NCBI RefSeq assembly: GCF_018449575.1
Contig: NZ_JAAVUT010000004.1
Span: 310,001 to 374,000 of the forward strand
DNA length: 64,000 bases
Reading direction: 5' to 3'
Origin: Sodalis sp. dw_96
Lineage (GTDB): Bacteria; Pseudomonadota; Gammaproteobacteria; Enterobacterales; Enterobacteriaceae
The notes under the pieces were generated by a model, which did not search any database, had not been told where the DNA came from, and saw nothing but the letters and a program-made list of their open reading frames with translations. The position numbers and the translations under genes were made by a program. Of this stretch, positions 1 to 8,145 are shown one piece after another; within the stretch, counting starts at the first letter, position 1, and the number at the start of each line of letters is the position of its first letter.

Positions 1-1
1 C

Positions 2-127
2 CGCTATAAATTTTGGCGGGCCCATAGGCGCGATCGCAAGGCCTTGATGGCGATGCACGATGGTCAATTACGGGATATCGGGCTGACCCGGAGTGACCTG
101 CCCTACCGGGATGAGAGAAAATTCTAA
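2..127 (+). CDS. DUF1127 family protein, C-terminal part
   Basis: This is an open frame from the window edge to TAA at 125-127; the true start lies outside. The 41 visible residues have the DUF1127 (YjiS-like) pattern: a basic, aromatic stretch (RYKFWRAHRRDR) followed by the hallmark segment LRDIGLTRSDL near the C-terminus. These are small basic bacterial proteins. Some, in alphaproteobacteria, affect phosphate and carbon metabolism or RNA turnover, but no role can be assigned here. Family call is good; function unknown. Confidence 0.75.
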   Translation, partial: RYKFWRAHRRDRKALMAMHDGQLRDIGLTRSDLPYRDERKF

Positions 128-146
128 CTCACCACCCGTCAGGTTA

Positions 147-167
147 GGGGTAAAGCAGGTTTACCCC
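147..167 (+). terminator. stem-loop after the DUF1127 gene
   Basis: GGGGTAAA and TTTACCCC form a perfect 8-bp stem around a 5-base loop, 19 bases after the DUF1127 stop. There is no clear T-run behind it, so it is a terminator-like or mRNA-end hairpin rather than a textbook intrinsic terminator. Confidence 0.4.
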
Positions 168-559
168 CGCCCTTCTCATTTATCAAGGCGGTTATTTTAT
201 GCCTCCGGGTTTGGCGTCAATCGCGGTATGGCATATGCGCACTTATGCCCACTTGCCACGTGCCTGCGCTGGGGCGCGCGAAACATCACCCTCGCTTAAT
301 ACTACGCAGACTTAAAAATTTAATTGATACTCATATTCACAATTCAATTCAAAATCCGAACTAAACCCCGCACGAAAAATACAATAAAACTATTCACATT
401 TATTTTGTGAAAGAGTAGTTTCTATCTTATTCTTTTAGGTCAGAAATACTTGCTACCGATAAGCCCCTTGGCGCCGTTAACCAACGGCATTAAATATTGA
501 ATGAAACATTAATAATAATTAGGCTACTAACAGCCTGGTATTTTACATATAGGTACATA
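168..559. other. AT-rich intergenic stretch
   Basis: No convincing gene is seen. The right part (about 300-480) is strongly AT-rich and probably carries the promoter of the following glycosyltransferase gene, but no single -35/-10 pair stands out. An upstream TTG-started extension of that gene (from 497) is open but unlikely to be used. Confidence 0.4.
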
Positions 560-1606
560 ATGAAAGTGTTAGTAATTTGCAGGGATAATATTGGTGACAC
601 GATCCTTACAACTCCGCTGATGAGCGCTTTGTCGGAAACTTTGCATTGTCAAGTCGATGTGCTGGTAAACAGCTACAACGCCGAGGTCCTAAAAGGTAAT
701 CCTCATATATCGAAAACATATTCCTATACAAAGACCCACCATAGAAACAGTAAATTTTCTGTAATAAGGATAATACTTTCGCGTATCAAATTACTCTTTG
801 AAATAAAGAAGGCTGGATATGATGTAGCCATTATCGGTAAAGGGACCTGGGATAAACGTGCATTACATTGGGCCGCTTTCTCAAAAGCGAAACGTATAAT
901 CGCCTTGGGTAAACGGACACATCCCAAAATCACCGATTTGATCCCCCAGTCTCCTTCTCCTTATGTGCATTTTGTCGATTTGTTCCATCATATGCTGGAG
1001 CCTTTGGATATCTCGTCACGTCCCGGAAGATTGGAACTGTATGCAGATGCCGCGCTGATCGCCATGTATCGGCAGCGTTACGGCGTCTCCAGTGAAAGAG
1101 TAGTGATAGCCTTGCAAATCAGTTCGCGTAAAGTGACGCAGCGTTGGCCGGCGGAAAGCTTTATTCAACTGGCGGTTCGCATCGCAAAAGCCATACCCTG
1201 CCAGTTGCTTTTATTATGGTCTCCAGGACATTCAGACAACCCACGCCACCCTGGCGACGATGAAAAAGCCCATCATATCGCTGAGGCATGCAAGGATTTA
1301 CCCATCATTCCCATCCCGACTGTAACGCTGTCTGAACTCTTCGCCGCCATGTCTTTATGCGATCTCCTTGTCAGCAGCGACGGCGGCGCAATGCATGTCG
1401 GGGCCGCCTTGGGCAAGCCGACCGTGGCCCTATTCGGCGATAGCGATCCCGGCCACTGGGCGCCGTGGCACGTTCCCCACAAAATCTTGCAAAACAATGA
1501 TCAAGACGTGCGCTCAATCAGCGTCGATACGGTATTTATAGCACTGGAGAACTTGCTGGAGCAGTCATCCATCAGTCTCAAGCAAATTAGCCTGGACAGA
1601 GGCTAA
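560..1606 (+). CDS. glycosyltransferase family 9 (heptosyltransferase-like)
   Basis: The 348-residue product belongs to the ADP-heptose:LPS heptosyltransferase family (GT9), cytoplasmic enzymes that add sugars to the lipopolysaccharide core or related glycans. The N-terminus MKVLVICRDNIGDTILTTPL is the Rossmann-like acceptor-side signature. The donor-side signature is SDGGAMHVGAALGKPTVALF, with an upstream VTQRWPAESF element. ATG at 560 is chosen because it puts the GT9 motif at residue 1 and has AGG about 7 bases upstream. The gene stands alone with no LPS genes beside it, and its flank is AT-rich, which suggests an acquired orphan transferase. The acceptor and sugar cannot be told from sequence. 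Confidence 0.8.
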   Translation: MKVLVICRDNIGDTILTTPLMSALSETLHCQVDVLVNSYNAEVLKGNPHISKTYSYTKTHHRNSKFSVIRIILSRIKLLFEIKKAGYDVAIIGKGTWDKRALHWAAFSKAKRIIALGKRTHPKITDLIPQSPSPYVHFVDLFHHMLEPLDISSRPGRLELYADAALIAMYRQRYGVSSERVVIALQISSRKVTQRWPAESFIQLAVRIAKAIPCQLLLLWSPGHSDNPRHPGDDEKAHHIAEACKDLPIIPIPTVTLSELFAAMSLCDLLVSSDGGAMHVGAALGKPTVALFGDSDPGHWAPWHVPHKILQNNDQDVRSISVDTVFIALENLLEQSSISLKQISLDRG

Positions 1607-1613
1607 GAGTTTA

Positions 1614-2093
1614 TCACCATAAAGGTAACAGTAGTGTGCTTGGCTGTATTTCTGAGGGAATAAAGCCCCAATGCCGATAAAAAGCGTGGGCATCATCAGA
1701 CAACGCATGAACCAACAACGCTTTGGTGCCAACCTGCTCAGCGACTTGCCGGGCGCGTAAAACTGCGTCTTTTAGCAATCCCACGCCAAGACCCAGTCTA
1801 TGGTAACGTTCATCTACCGCCAAACGCCCCAAGACTAAGACGGGGATAGGCTCGGGCATATTACGCCTCAACGCTCCGGATAGGGTTTGTCGCTGCACAC
1901 TACCGGTTGCCAGTGCGTAAAAACCAATGACCTGCTTGGTGCCCAATTCGCAGATGATAAAGGTCCTGGATGCGCCAATGGTCTGGTTTTTTAGCGCTTT
2001 CCGTTTCAGCCATTCATCCAATGACGGCTCTGAACAATGAAAATCCACAATAATATGCTGGGAAGCCAGCAATTCGGGTACAGCTATTCCCAC
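1614..2093 (-). CDS. GNAT acetyltransferase toxin, TacT/AtaT-like
   Basis: A 159-residue GNAT-fold protein. The acetyl-CoA loop is seen as R-L-G-L-G around residues 99-103, and the conserved catalytic-type Tyr in AFYRHWGF is at residue 139. Toxins of this type acetylate the amino group of aminoacylated tRNAs and block translation. The start overlaps the end of the upstream antitoxin gene by 10 bases, typical of co-translated toxin-antitoxin pairs. Length and motifs are complete, so it looks functional. Which aminoacyl-tRNA is targeted cannot be read from sequence. Confidence 0.87.
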   Translation of the reverse strand: MGIAVPELLASQHIIVDFHCSEPSLDEWLKRKALKNQTIGASRTFIICELGTKQVIGFYALATGSVQRQTLSGALRRNMPEPIPVLVLGRLAVDERYHRLGLGVGLLKDAVLRARQVAEQVGTKALLVHALSDDAHAFYRHWGFIPSEIQPSTLLLPLW

Positions 2094-2368
2094 GGCGATT
2101 TCCTATCCAGCAGTGCATGTAATCTCTCATTGACAGAAACAGGCTTTTCAATGGCGTCAATGAAAGCGCTGAATCGCTCTTCGTCAATCACAAATAATCG
2201 TTGATCCAGTAACACTTCCTGCGCCTCCCGGCATGCCGCATCAAGAACAAAATCAGTGCGTGATTTTGACAGCAAATTGGCTGCCATATCGATAAGTTCC
2301 CGCTGTGACGCTTTTGCCCTGATATTGATGGGCGTTTCTTTCACATCTGTTCTCGCTATTCTCATCAC
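2084..2368 (-). CDS. DUF1778 antitoxin, TacA-like
   Basis: A 94-residue partner of the GNAT toxin. The N-terminal half (PINIRAKASQRELIDMAANLL) is the ribbon-helix-helix DNA-binding domain of the DUF1778 family. The C-terminal half is the flexible part that neutralises the toxin (DEERFSAFIDAIEKPV...). It lies first in the operon, and the operator palindromes just upstream imply autoregulation by the toxin-antitoxin complex. Two adjacent Met codons (2366-2368 and 2363-2365) are possible starts. Confidence 0.87.
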   Translation of the reverse strand: MMRIARTDVKETPINIRAKASQRELIDMAANLLSKSRTDFVLDAACREAQEVLLDQRLFVIDEERFSAFIDAIEKPVSVNERLHALLDRKSPWE

Positions 2369-2379
2369 TCATTCACCCC

Positions 2380-2434
2380 GTATAGCGGATTGCTATACAA
2401 ACATCATAACCTAACGTATATCAAATTGCTATAC
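2380..2434 (-). promoter_or_regulatory. paired palindromic operators of the TacAT-type operon
   Basis: Two 19-bp inverted repeats lie directly upstream of the antitoxin start. Positions 2380-2398 (GTATAGC, 5-base spacer, GCTATAC) are perfect. Positions 2416-2434 (GTATATC, spacer, GCTATAC) have one mismatch. Their starts are 36 bp apart, so both would be on nearly the same helix face. This layout fits cooperative ribbon-helix-helix binding and conditional cooperativity, known for TacAT/AtaRT systems. Binding is inferred. Confidence 0.7.
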
Positions 2435-2489
2435 ACGGGCGGAGCGAGTGCTGGGCTATGGCGTATAACGTAACTTCTCTATCAGCCGG

Positions 2490-2690
2490 CAGCTGCCTTG
2501 AGCTGGCGGGCAATACCGCGAGGGACATCAGGAAGGACGAGGTGAGATTAGCCGCCAGCACCACCCCCCAATCTTCCGGCATGATATCCTGCCAATCCTG
2601 CACCTTGGCAATACCGGCGTTATTCACCAGGATATCAACTTCACCCAATGCCGCCCGGGTTTGCAGCACGATCGACGAAGGGAAAGCCAT
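2490..2690 (-). pseudogene. short-chain dehydrogenase (SDR) fragment
   Basis: The minus-strand frame encodes ALGEVDILVNNAGIAKVQDW followed by MPEDWGVVLAANLTSSFLMSL, which is the central NNAG region of a FabG-like SDR. The N-terminal Gly-rich cofactor motif and the YxxxK active site are both missing, and the frame becomes unrelated after about position 2510. It is a broken remnant between two toxin-antitoxin loci. Its apparent ATG overlaps the hicB stop by chance or by the deletion event. Confidence 0.75.
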
Positions 2691-3097
2691 CAGAGAGCAA
2701 TTTTCTCTCTCGCCAATTCAGACAGAAACTGGCTACGGCTCTTGTAATGGCGGCTGGTGGTAATATACCTGTCAATTGCCGTGAGTAAATTCTGCGGCAT
2801 GGTGAGGTTGAATTTCACCGCCTTACGCTCATATTTCGCCGGATCGATGTCCACAAATCCCAAGATGCCGCTCTCCTCGGCCAACCTTGCATCCCCCAAA
2901 TAACATTGTGCATCTTTAGGCGGTGCGGGAAGCGGATAACCTTCTTCGATCAAAGCCTCCATATGGACCGCAAACGCTTCTTCCGCATCTCTGCTGACGC
3001 CTGCCAATGTATCACTGGCGAAAAAGCAGCCCTCAATGCCGGGGAAGTAGCCGTCGAAACCATGATCAGTTTTGAAGATAAAAATAGGATAAATCAT
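2690..3097 (-). CDS. hicB: HicB family antitoxin
   Basis: A 135-residue protein with the two HicB parts. The N-terminal partial RNase-H-like fold (MIYPIFIFKTDHGFDGYFPG, then a segment like GVSRDAEEAFAVHMEALIEEG) binds the toxin. The C-terminal ribbon-helix-helix (KFNLTMPQNLLTAIDRYI... SQFLSELAREKI) binds the operator. The Met at 3097 is chosen because it starts the conserved fold; a longer frame to 3124 adds nine unrelated residues. It follows hicA by 34 bases in the same operon. Confidence 0.87.
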   Translation of the reverse strand: MIYPIFIFKTDHGFDGYFPGIEGCFFASDTLAGVSRDAEEAFAVHMEALIEEGYPLPAPPKDAQCYLGDARLAEESGILGFVDIDPAKYERKAVKFNLTMPQNLLTAIDRYITTSRHYKSRSQFLSELAREKIAL

Positions 3098-3131
3098 TGA
3101 ACCCTCCCATAAAACACATCCCACCGCTTTG

Positions 3132-3335
3132 TCATATAAATGCGATACCGGATATCTGTTGCACCTGCTTGATAAGCCCTTTCGATACGTCCTTGCGTGG
3201 ATGAGAGATAGTAATAATTTTGATCCACCCAGGTTTGGTCAGCGTAACATGGCTTCCTTTCACTTTTCTTGGACCCATTTTTCTGATAATCCATCCGTCC
3301 TCGTGTAAACGCTTAATCAGTTCTCCGCTGGTCAT
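3132..3335 (-). CDS. hicA: HicA family mRNA interferase toxin
   Basis: A 67-residue double-stranded-RNA-binding-like toxin that cleaves mRNA. The family signature is present: N-terminal SGELIKRLHEDGW, the catalytic His in KGSH (residue 29), then a TKPG turn and ISHPRKDVSKG. The operon order hicA-hicB is the usual one. Length and key residues are intact, so the pair is likely active. Confidence 0.85.
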   Translation of the reverse strand: MTSGELIKRLHEDGWIIRKMGPRKVKGSHVTLTKPGWIKIITISHPRKDVSKGLIKQVQQISGIAFI

Positions 3336-3355
3336 CTGACTTCCTTGCCTTCCAT

Positions 3356-3374
3356 GGTGGGTATAATACCTACC
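3356..3374 (-). promoter_or_regulatory. hicAB promoter/operator palindrome
   Basis: GGTGGGTAT-A-ATACCTACC is a 19-bp inverted repeat with one mismatched pair, about 20 bases upstream of hicA. It contains a TATTAT-like -10 element on the minus strand, so HicB bound through its ribbon-helix-helix domain would cover the promoter. Inferred from position and symmetry. Confidence 0.55.
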
Positions 3375-3856
3375 GTTGTGATTTTAGTCAATTATGGACC
3401 AAGGAAAATTTATCTAATAATAAATTGCTCCATTAAATTGGGTAACTGCGTGGGTGAACGCATTAATTCAGTTTTTATGAAAATAAAGAACGCCAAATCA
3501 TTTTTATGAAAAAATAATACTAGTTGCATGAGTATTTAAATGATGTAATAACATTATTAATTGAAAGTCGAATGAATATTTACTTAAATTTACTCACGGA
3601 AAAATGTCGATAATTAATACAGGCATATATAATTATAGAAAAATAATTTATTACTTGTACTTAACCCTTTTCAGATCTAAAAACAATATAACCTATTGAT
3701 TATATTAACTTAGCAACTAATATTTTTGTTAATTCTCCCTTGCCATCTTCAAATTAATTCCGTTATTATAGCCCGGCATTACTTTTTTAATGTAGGGACT
3801 CTCACTCCCTGGTTGGCTTACGGCGGCATAATATGCTGGTTGTATTATGTCGTCTT
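3375..3856. other. AT-rich non-coding stretch
   Basis: No gene is supported. The stretch is strongly AT-rich with many stops in all frames. It lies between the HicAB locus and a P4-like prophage trace, so it is probably part of decayed foreign DNA. Confidence 0.4.
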
Positions 3857-4066
3857 CTAGGTAATCATTGAACAGCAAGCCAGAGCTTGTTGTAACATCA
3901 ATGGTGGCTCAGGTCGGGCAGCTTTAGGGCTGGCCGAGAAATAGTAAGCCCCGGTTGTGAGAACCCGATTTGGGCCACCGCCATTGATTGTATTTTTTGC
4001 GGTGGTACTCGCAACTGAGGTCACCGTATCTGTTTTCTTGCCTCTCATGAAACATCTACGCTGCAC
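3857..4066 (+). other. remnant of a P4-type prophage 'ash' region
   Basis: Read on the plus strand, about 3895-3960, the frames contain the TSMVAQVGQ...GWP pattern typical of the Ash family found in P4-like satellite prophages, but an in-frame stop interrupts it after VGQL. The minus strand has an open frame of 69 codons here that I take as a by-product of the conserved DNA. From memory of the Ash pattern only; no integrase or other P4 gene is visible in the window. Confidence 0.4.
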
Positions 4067-4089
4067 CTCACTTTTATCAGGTGTTTACC

Positions 4090-4287
4090 ATGGAAAACCT
4101 TATTGATCCCGCCAACCTGTGTTTCGACGACGTACAGTGTCAATGCCGGGCGCTAGCCTTTGCCGCGTATAAAATCGAAGACGAAGACGTCCGGGAGCTG
4201 CTGTTATATACCCTTATGGAAAAACAGCAGCAGTTGGATATGCTGCTACCGACTAACCTACCGATAAAAATCGACGCCGCGCTTTAA
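4090..4287 (+). CDS. small hypothetical protein next to the P4-like trace
   Basis: A 65-residue acidic protein (MENLIDPANLCFDD...), predicted mostly helical with a Leu- and Gln-rich C-terminal half. ATG at 4090 is chosen because AGGTG lies 6-7 bases upstream; an in-frame GTG at 4081 would overlap that ribosome-binding site. I do not recognise a domain. Position beside the Ash remnant suggests a satellite-prophage gene. It may be expressed, given the good ribosome site. Confidence 0.5.
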   Translation: MENLIDPANLCFDDVQCQCRALAFAAYKIEDEDVRELLLYTLMEKQQQLDMLLPTNLPIKIDAAL

Positions 4288-4512
4288 GGCAGTATTTTTT
4301 TTATGCCCTTGCAGACCGATAATGAGAGGGGAGGAATACAGCCCCCGGCTAAAAAAAGAAGCGGCAAGGTGAGAAGTTTTTACCGGTCAACGGCTAACCC
4401 TAAGACGAATTCGCCACCAGGCCCTTCGAGAGCTAGCTAATTGCATCCAAAAATTCGCGGACCAGTCAAGGTGCTTAAGGTCGTCAGGCTAAAAAAGAGC
4501 AAGAGGCTGATT

Positions 4513-5064
4513 TTACTTATCTACACTTATATGATCCGCCACGGGAATATCTGAGTTCAGGATCTTGAAGATTGTTTTTCCAGCCGCGACCACTATTTGC
4601 GTCCTGCCCTCCTTGCCAAGAAATAGCGCGCTTAAACCGGTAAGTATGACTATCACAGCCATTGAAGCGATAAGCCCTGATAAACCGCCATCAAGCCATT
4701 TACCAAATTTCACCCAGGGTGGAGTGATTATTCTCTGGTACTGCTCAACCTTTTCCTGATATGCAGACACAGCATCTCTTTTGATCCTTTCCTTCGTCTC
4801 GATAACGAATTTTTCAGACAATTCCCTCGTCTGCTGATAGAAATGTTGCCGCATACCTTCCTGTTGAATTACCGAATCATGCAGGCTTTTCAGCTGTAAC
4901 GCAAGTTGAGGATCACTCCATAGTTCGTGCCGAGCCCGTTTAATAACGCTGTTTTTATGCACTTTGTAAAGAGCATATGCAAGAATATGTTCAGGTTCTC
5001 CTTGTATAAGAATTAGCGAATTATACACATATTGCTTTGTAGACGATTTTAAACTCAATGACAT
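4513..5064 (-). CDS. hypothetical membrane-anchored protein
   Basis: A 183-residue protein I do not recognise. Residues 1-120 are soluble and helical, with a charged, Gln-rich segment (about 55-112) that could form a coiled coil. Residues 128-149 are one hydrophobic span (LSGLIASMAVIVILTGLSAL). A short tail of about 35 residues follows. There is no signal peptide, so the large N-terminal part is probably cytoplasmic. It is alone, in an AT-rich accessory region. The start has no strong alternative. Confidence 0.55.
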   Translation of the reverse strand: MSLSLKSSTKQYVYNSLILIQGEPEHILAYALYKVHKNSVIKRARHELWSDPQLALQLKSLHDSVIQQEGMRQHFYQQTRELSEKFVIETKERIKRDAVSAYQEKVEQYQRIITPPWVKFGKWLDGGLSGLIASMAVIVILTGLSALFLGKEGRTQIVVAAGKTIFKILNSDIPVADHISVDK

Positions 5065-5523
5065 TTTTCACCCGCGAAAATTAGGCATGCCTTACCAAGC
5101 TTATATTAATCATAATAACTATTATTTTGCTTAATGATCTTTGAAAATGCAGCCTGAAATATCTTTTTGTTTTCAATATACTCTGCCATCTTCCTATCAT
5201 TGAAAATCCACTTACGAATGAAGGCATGGCACACAGTGAACCCTGCGCGACAATGAATCTTAAAGCATCGCATCTAAAAGACGTTCAGTCTGGTTTATTA
5301 TGCGCTCTTGTCCGCACCAATGATGATTGACACAAAGGACCTGCCACAAAGTCGAGCTGTCACACAATGTGTAAAGTCTTGACTGGAAGATATCAAACAA
5401 CAAGGTTACAAATAAACCATTTAAATAATATTCCCCGAGCCACTATTTGATTTTATTTATTTTCGAACCCTGGATTTATCACTCGTTTATGCTCTTTCAA
5501 TTATATTATTTACAATGCAATGA
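5065..5523. other. intergenic stretch with no recognised feature
   Basis: AT-rich and without open frames of note on either strand. No tRNA, repeat or terminator was seen. Confidence 0.4.
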
Positions 5524-6009
5524 TCTCTTTATTCAAACGTTGCCATTGTTTCACCGCCAATTGTGAACCGTCCGCAGGTGGCGGGGCTGGTTTATATTGC
5601 CGCCTTCCCGCCGGGAAAAAGAGAAACCCTAGTCACTCTGGCTGGAAAGATTCCGGCAGCCAGTAAAGGCATTACCACAACCTCCGAACATTTCCTCTAA
5701 CTGGACCCGAAGGTTTATCACGCAGATTTCGCCGCCGATGTATCCAGCAGCCAGACCGGTTTTATGGCCCGTTCCCAGGTGATGCCCGCCGCGGCCATTT
5801 TCGGCACGCCCGCATGGAAGACTAAGCCAAGCTGGACACTGGTTGCCACCCAGGACAGATCCATCAACCCCGATCTGGAACGTTATATGGCGAAGAGGGC
5901 CAAAAGCCAGGTTGTGGAAGTTAAAGGCAGCCATGCGGTGTATATTTCGCAGCCAGGCAAGATCGCCGCGCTCATTGAAAAAGCCGCCAATAGCATATCA
6001 GATGATTAA
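5524..6009 (+). pseudogene. alpha/beta hydrolase remnant with internal stop
   Basis: One plus-strand frame from about 5524 to TGA/TAA at 6009 reads as the middle and end of an alpha/beta hydrolase of the esterase EstC/salicylate-esterase-like group: AGLVYIAAFPPGK..., then FMARSQVMPAAAIFGTPAW, the usual catalytic-acid strand region WTLVATQDRSINPDLER and the catalytic-His region VEVKGSHAVYISQP. A single TAA at 5698-5700 breaks the frame, and the N-terminal third with the nucleophile elbow is missing. Both defects make it a pseudogene. Confidence 0.8.
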
Positions 6010-6048
6010 ATCATCACCGCCTGCGCGCCTGGATTCGGCAGGCGCCAT

Positions 6049-6552
6049 TCACGCCCCGATAGGTAAATATCCTTGCCAGGCAGGCTTGGCCGGCTCGCCG
6101 TTGGGGTTCTCATGAAGATGCAGATAAAATCCACCCACCTTATCCAATAGCAGGCAGTCATCGACGTCTTTGAGGTTATCCTTGTGCTGTTGGTCGGTGC
6201 CCCGCAACAGCGTTTCCAGCGCCCGGCTTTTGGCGGCGTCGGCATCTTCGGCCACAAACAGATCAAACTCATGCAATTCCGCCAGAGAATCCGGACGGTA
6301 TCCGCCGGCATTAACAAAATAGAGCTTCTGTTTGCCTTGGTAGGGTTCGGTGGACAACGTTACATCATAGCCATCGGTCCAATTAATGATTGTGTAGCCG
6401 TCAAGATGGATCTTGTCTTTGTCGCCATACCAGGCTTCCCGTAAAAGCGGCCAGGCCAGTTCAGGCGTATCCACTGCGGCAAACTGCACGTCGTGAACTT
6501 CAATATTAGACCTACCTGCGTTACCGCCCAAATAAAACATAAATAAATTCAT
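6049..6552 (-). CDS. DUF1543 domain protein
   Basis: A 167-residue protein with the DUF1543 start MNLFMFYLGGNAGRSNIEVH and the internal WYGDKDKIHLDGYT and NWTDGYDVTL motifs. The family is uncharacterised. Met at 6552 is preferred over the upstream Met at 6573 because the family begins at this residue. It sits between a pseudogene and a transporter gene, both unrelated. Function unknown; domain call is firm. Confidence 0.8.
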   Translation of the reverse strand: MNLFMFYLGGNAGRSNIEVHDVQFAAVDTPELAWPLLREAWYGDKDKIHLDGYTIINWTDGYDVTLSTEPYQGKQKLYFVNAGGYRPDSLAELHEFDLFVAEDADAAKSRALETLLRGTDQQHKDNLKDVDDCLLLDKVGGFYLHLHENPNGEPAKPAWQGYLPIGA

Positions 6553-6720
6553 GTCGTTACGCTCCAGCATCAATCATTGTTTACAACCTCACATAACGCA
6601 TGATGCTATACATGTTGAACATGTTTTGGAAGAAAATATGCCATATGAACACGATTGAAAGCGAAGATGCCGTGTCCTTGGCAAAAATATTGTTTGGTCA
6701 TTTTTATATTACAAATAAAC

Positions 6721-7884
6721 CTAGGGCTTGTTTATGTTGTCGCTTTTCTCAATTTTATCCATCTGTTGTTGTGCGAGAAGATTTTCGCTTTCTTGGGCTT
6801 CAGTTATAATATCTTCATCTATTTCCACAACGTTCCCTTGATGATCTCTGCCGGAAAGTAAATTCCAGCAGGCAATAAAGAGGGAAGCTATCAATGGGCC
6901 AATGATAAATCCATTAAGACCGAAGAATGCCATGCCGCCAAGAGTGGAGATGAGCACCACGTAATCAGGCAATTTAGTATCTTTACCCACAAGTAATGGC
7001 CTGAGGATATTGTCTACTAGACCAATGATGACGACGAAAAATGCGACGAGAAAAAAACCTTTCCAGGCAACACCTGCAAAGAAGAAATAAATAGCAACCG
7101 GGGCCCAGATGATGGCTGAACCAATAGCGGGAATAAGTGAAAGAAATGCCATCAGCGCGCCCCAGAGCATAACCCCTTTAACACCAACGATATAAAATGC
7201 CATGGCGCCAAGAGCCCCTTGGACAAGAGCGACAATAACAGTTCCTTTTACCGTTGCTTTTGATACTGCGGCGAATTTAACAAAGAGATGATGTTTTATG
7301 TGTTTAGATAACGGAATTGAATCGAGGATCAGTTTGATGAGATGGGAGCCATCTTTTAAAAAGAAAAATAATAGATATAACATAATACCAAAGCTGACCG
7401 TGAAGCTGAAAGTACTTTCTCCAATCAAAAGCACGCTATTGGCAAGCGTTTGACTTCCTCGCATAAATACATCTGATAATTTTTGTTGCAGTGTATTGGT
7501 GTTGCTTAAATCATGTGAGGAAACAAATTCCTGCATTCTTTTAGGAAGATGGTCTAATGCGCCATTAAAAATGGTGGCAAAAGGTATTTGGTTGTGTTGA
7601 ACGGCGTTAAATAAATCATTGCATTCCATTGCAAGCGAAGTTGTGATTAAAGAAAGGGGTATGAAAACAATCAGACAGATGAGAATAATGGATATAAAAG
7701 AGGCCAGCCCATTTTTATCTTTCAGCATCTCTCTTATCTTCGTTTTTAAAGGATAAAATAGTAGTGCAAGTATTGCGGCCCAGAGAATTGCCGAATAATA
7801 GGCTTTGAGGACAAGAATAAAAGCCACTGTACTGATCGCTAACAATAAAACAAAAAAACCTTCATTCATTCCCTTAAGTTTCAT
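6721..7884 (-). CDS. AI-2E transporter family (PerM-like) inner-membrane protein
   Basis: A 387-residue integral membrane protein of the AI-2E/UPF0118 family. It has two N-terminal membrane spans (residues about 9-45), a soluble segment, and a C-terminal block of further spans including the conserved ALMAFLSLIPAIGSAIIWAP and DNILRPLLVGKDTKLPD signatures. Members include the E. coli TqsA quorum-signal exporter and Na+/H+ exchangers; the substrate cannot be told. The C-terminal tail (after about 350) is charged and cytoplasmic. Single gene, minus strand. Confidence 0.8.
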   Translation of the reverse strand: MKLKGMNEGFFVLLLAISTVAFILVLKAYYSAILWAAILALLFYPLKTKIREMLKDKNGLASFISIILICLIVFIPLSLITTSLAMECNDLFNAVQHNQIPFATIFNGALDHLPKRMQEFVSSHDLSNTNTLQQKLSDVFMRGSQTLANSVLLIGESTFSFTVSFGIMLYLLFFFLKDGSHLIKLILDSIPLSKHIKHHLFVKFAAVSKATVKGTVIVALVQGALGAMAFYIVGVKGVMLWGALMAFLSLIPAIGSAIIWAPVAIYFFFAGVAWKGFFLVAFFVVIIGLVDNILRPLLVGKDTKLPDYVVLISTLGGMAFFGLNGFIIGPLIASLFIACWNLLSGRDHQGNVVEIDEDIITEAQESENLLAQQQMDKIEKSDNINKP

Positions 7885-8093
7885 TTGAAGATCCCAGCAT
7901 ATTAGAAGAATTATTTACAATTAGTGTAGTAAAAATAGTACTTTTTGCAATAATTCGCTTCTTTAATCCTCAATAGAGGGTTATTTGCAGGGCGCGGCAC
8001 CATGAATATCATTAAAGGCGCTTATGATAGAGATCAATCCTTCCTATGGACTGAAATGAAGCCATCGTCATTGAAAAACCCACTTCCACCCTA

Positions 8094-8113
8094 ACCCGGC
8101 CCTAAGACCGGGT
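8094..8113 (-). terminator. stem-loop after the chemoreceptor gene
   Basis: ACCCGG and CCGGGT pair across an 8-base loop, 33 bases beyond the chemoreceptor stop. No strong T-run follows, so it is only a possible transcription end. Confidence 0.35.
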
Positions 8114-8145
8114 ATCGACGACACTGTGGTTAACCCAGGCAGAGT

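Noticed and set aside
93-299. 68-codon frame at the left end
   Set aside because: It overlaps the DUF1127 end in another frame and the hairpin; no family match.
3857-4066. 69-codon minus-strand frame
   Set aside because: Taken as a by-product of the prophage Ash-type DNA on the other strand; no ribosome site seen.
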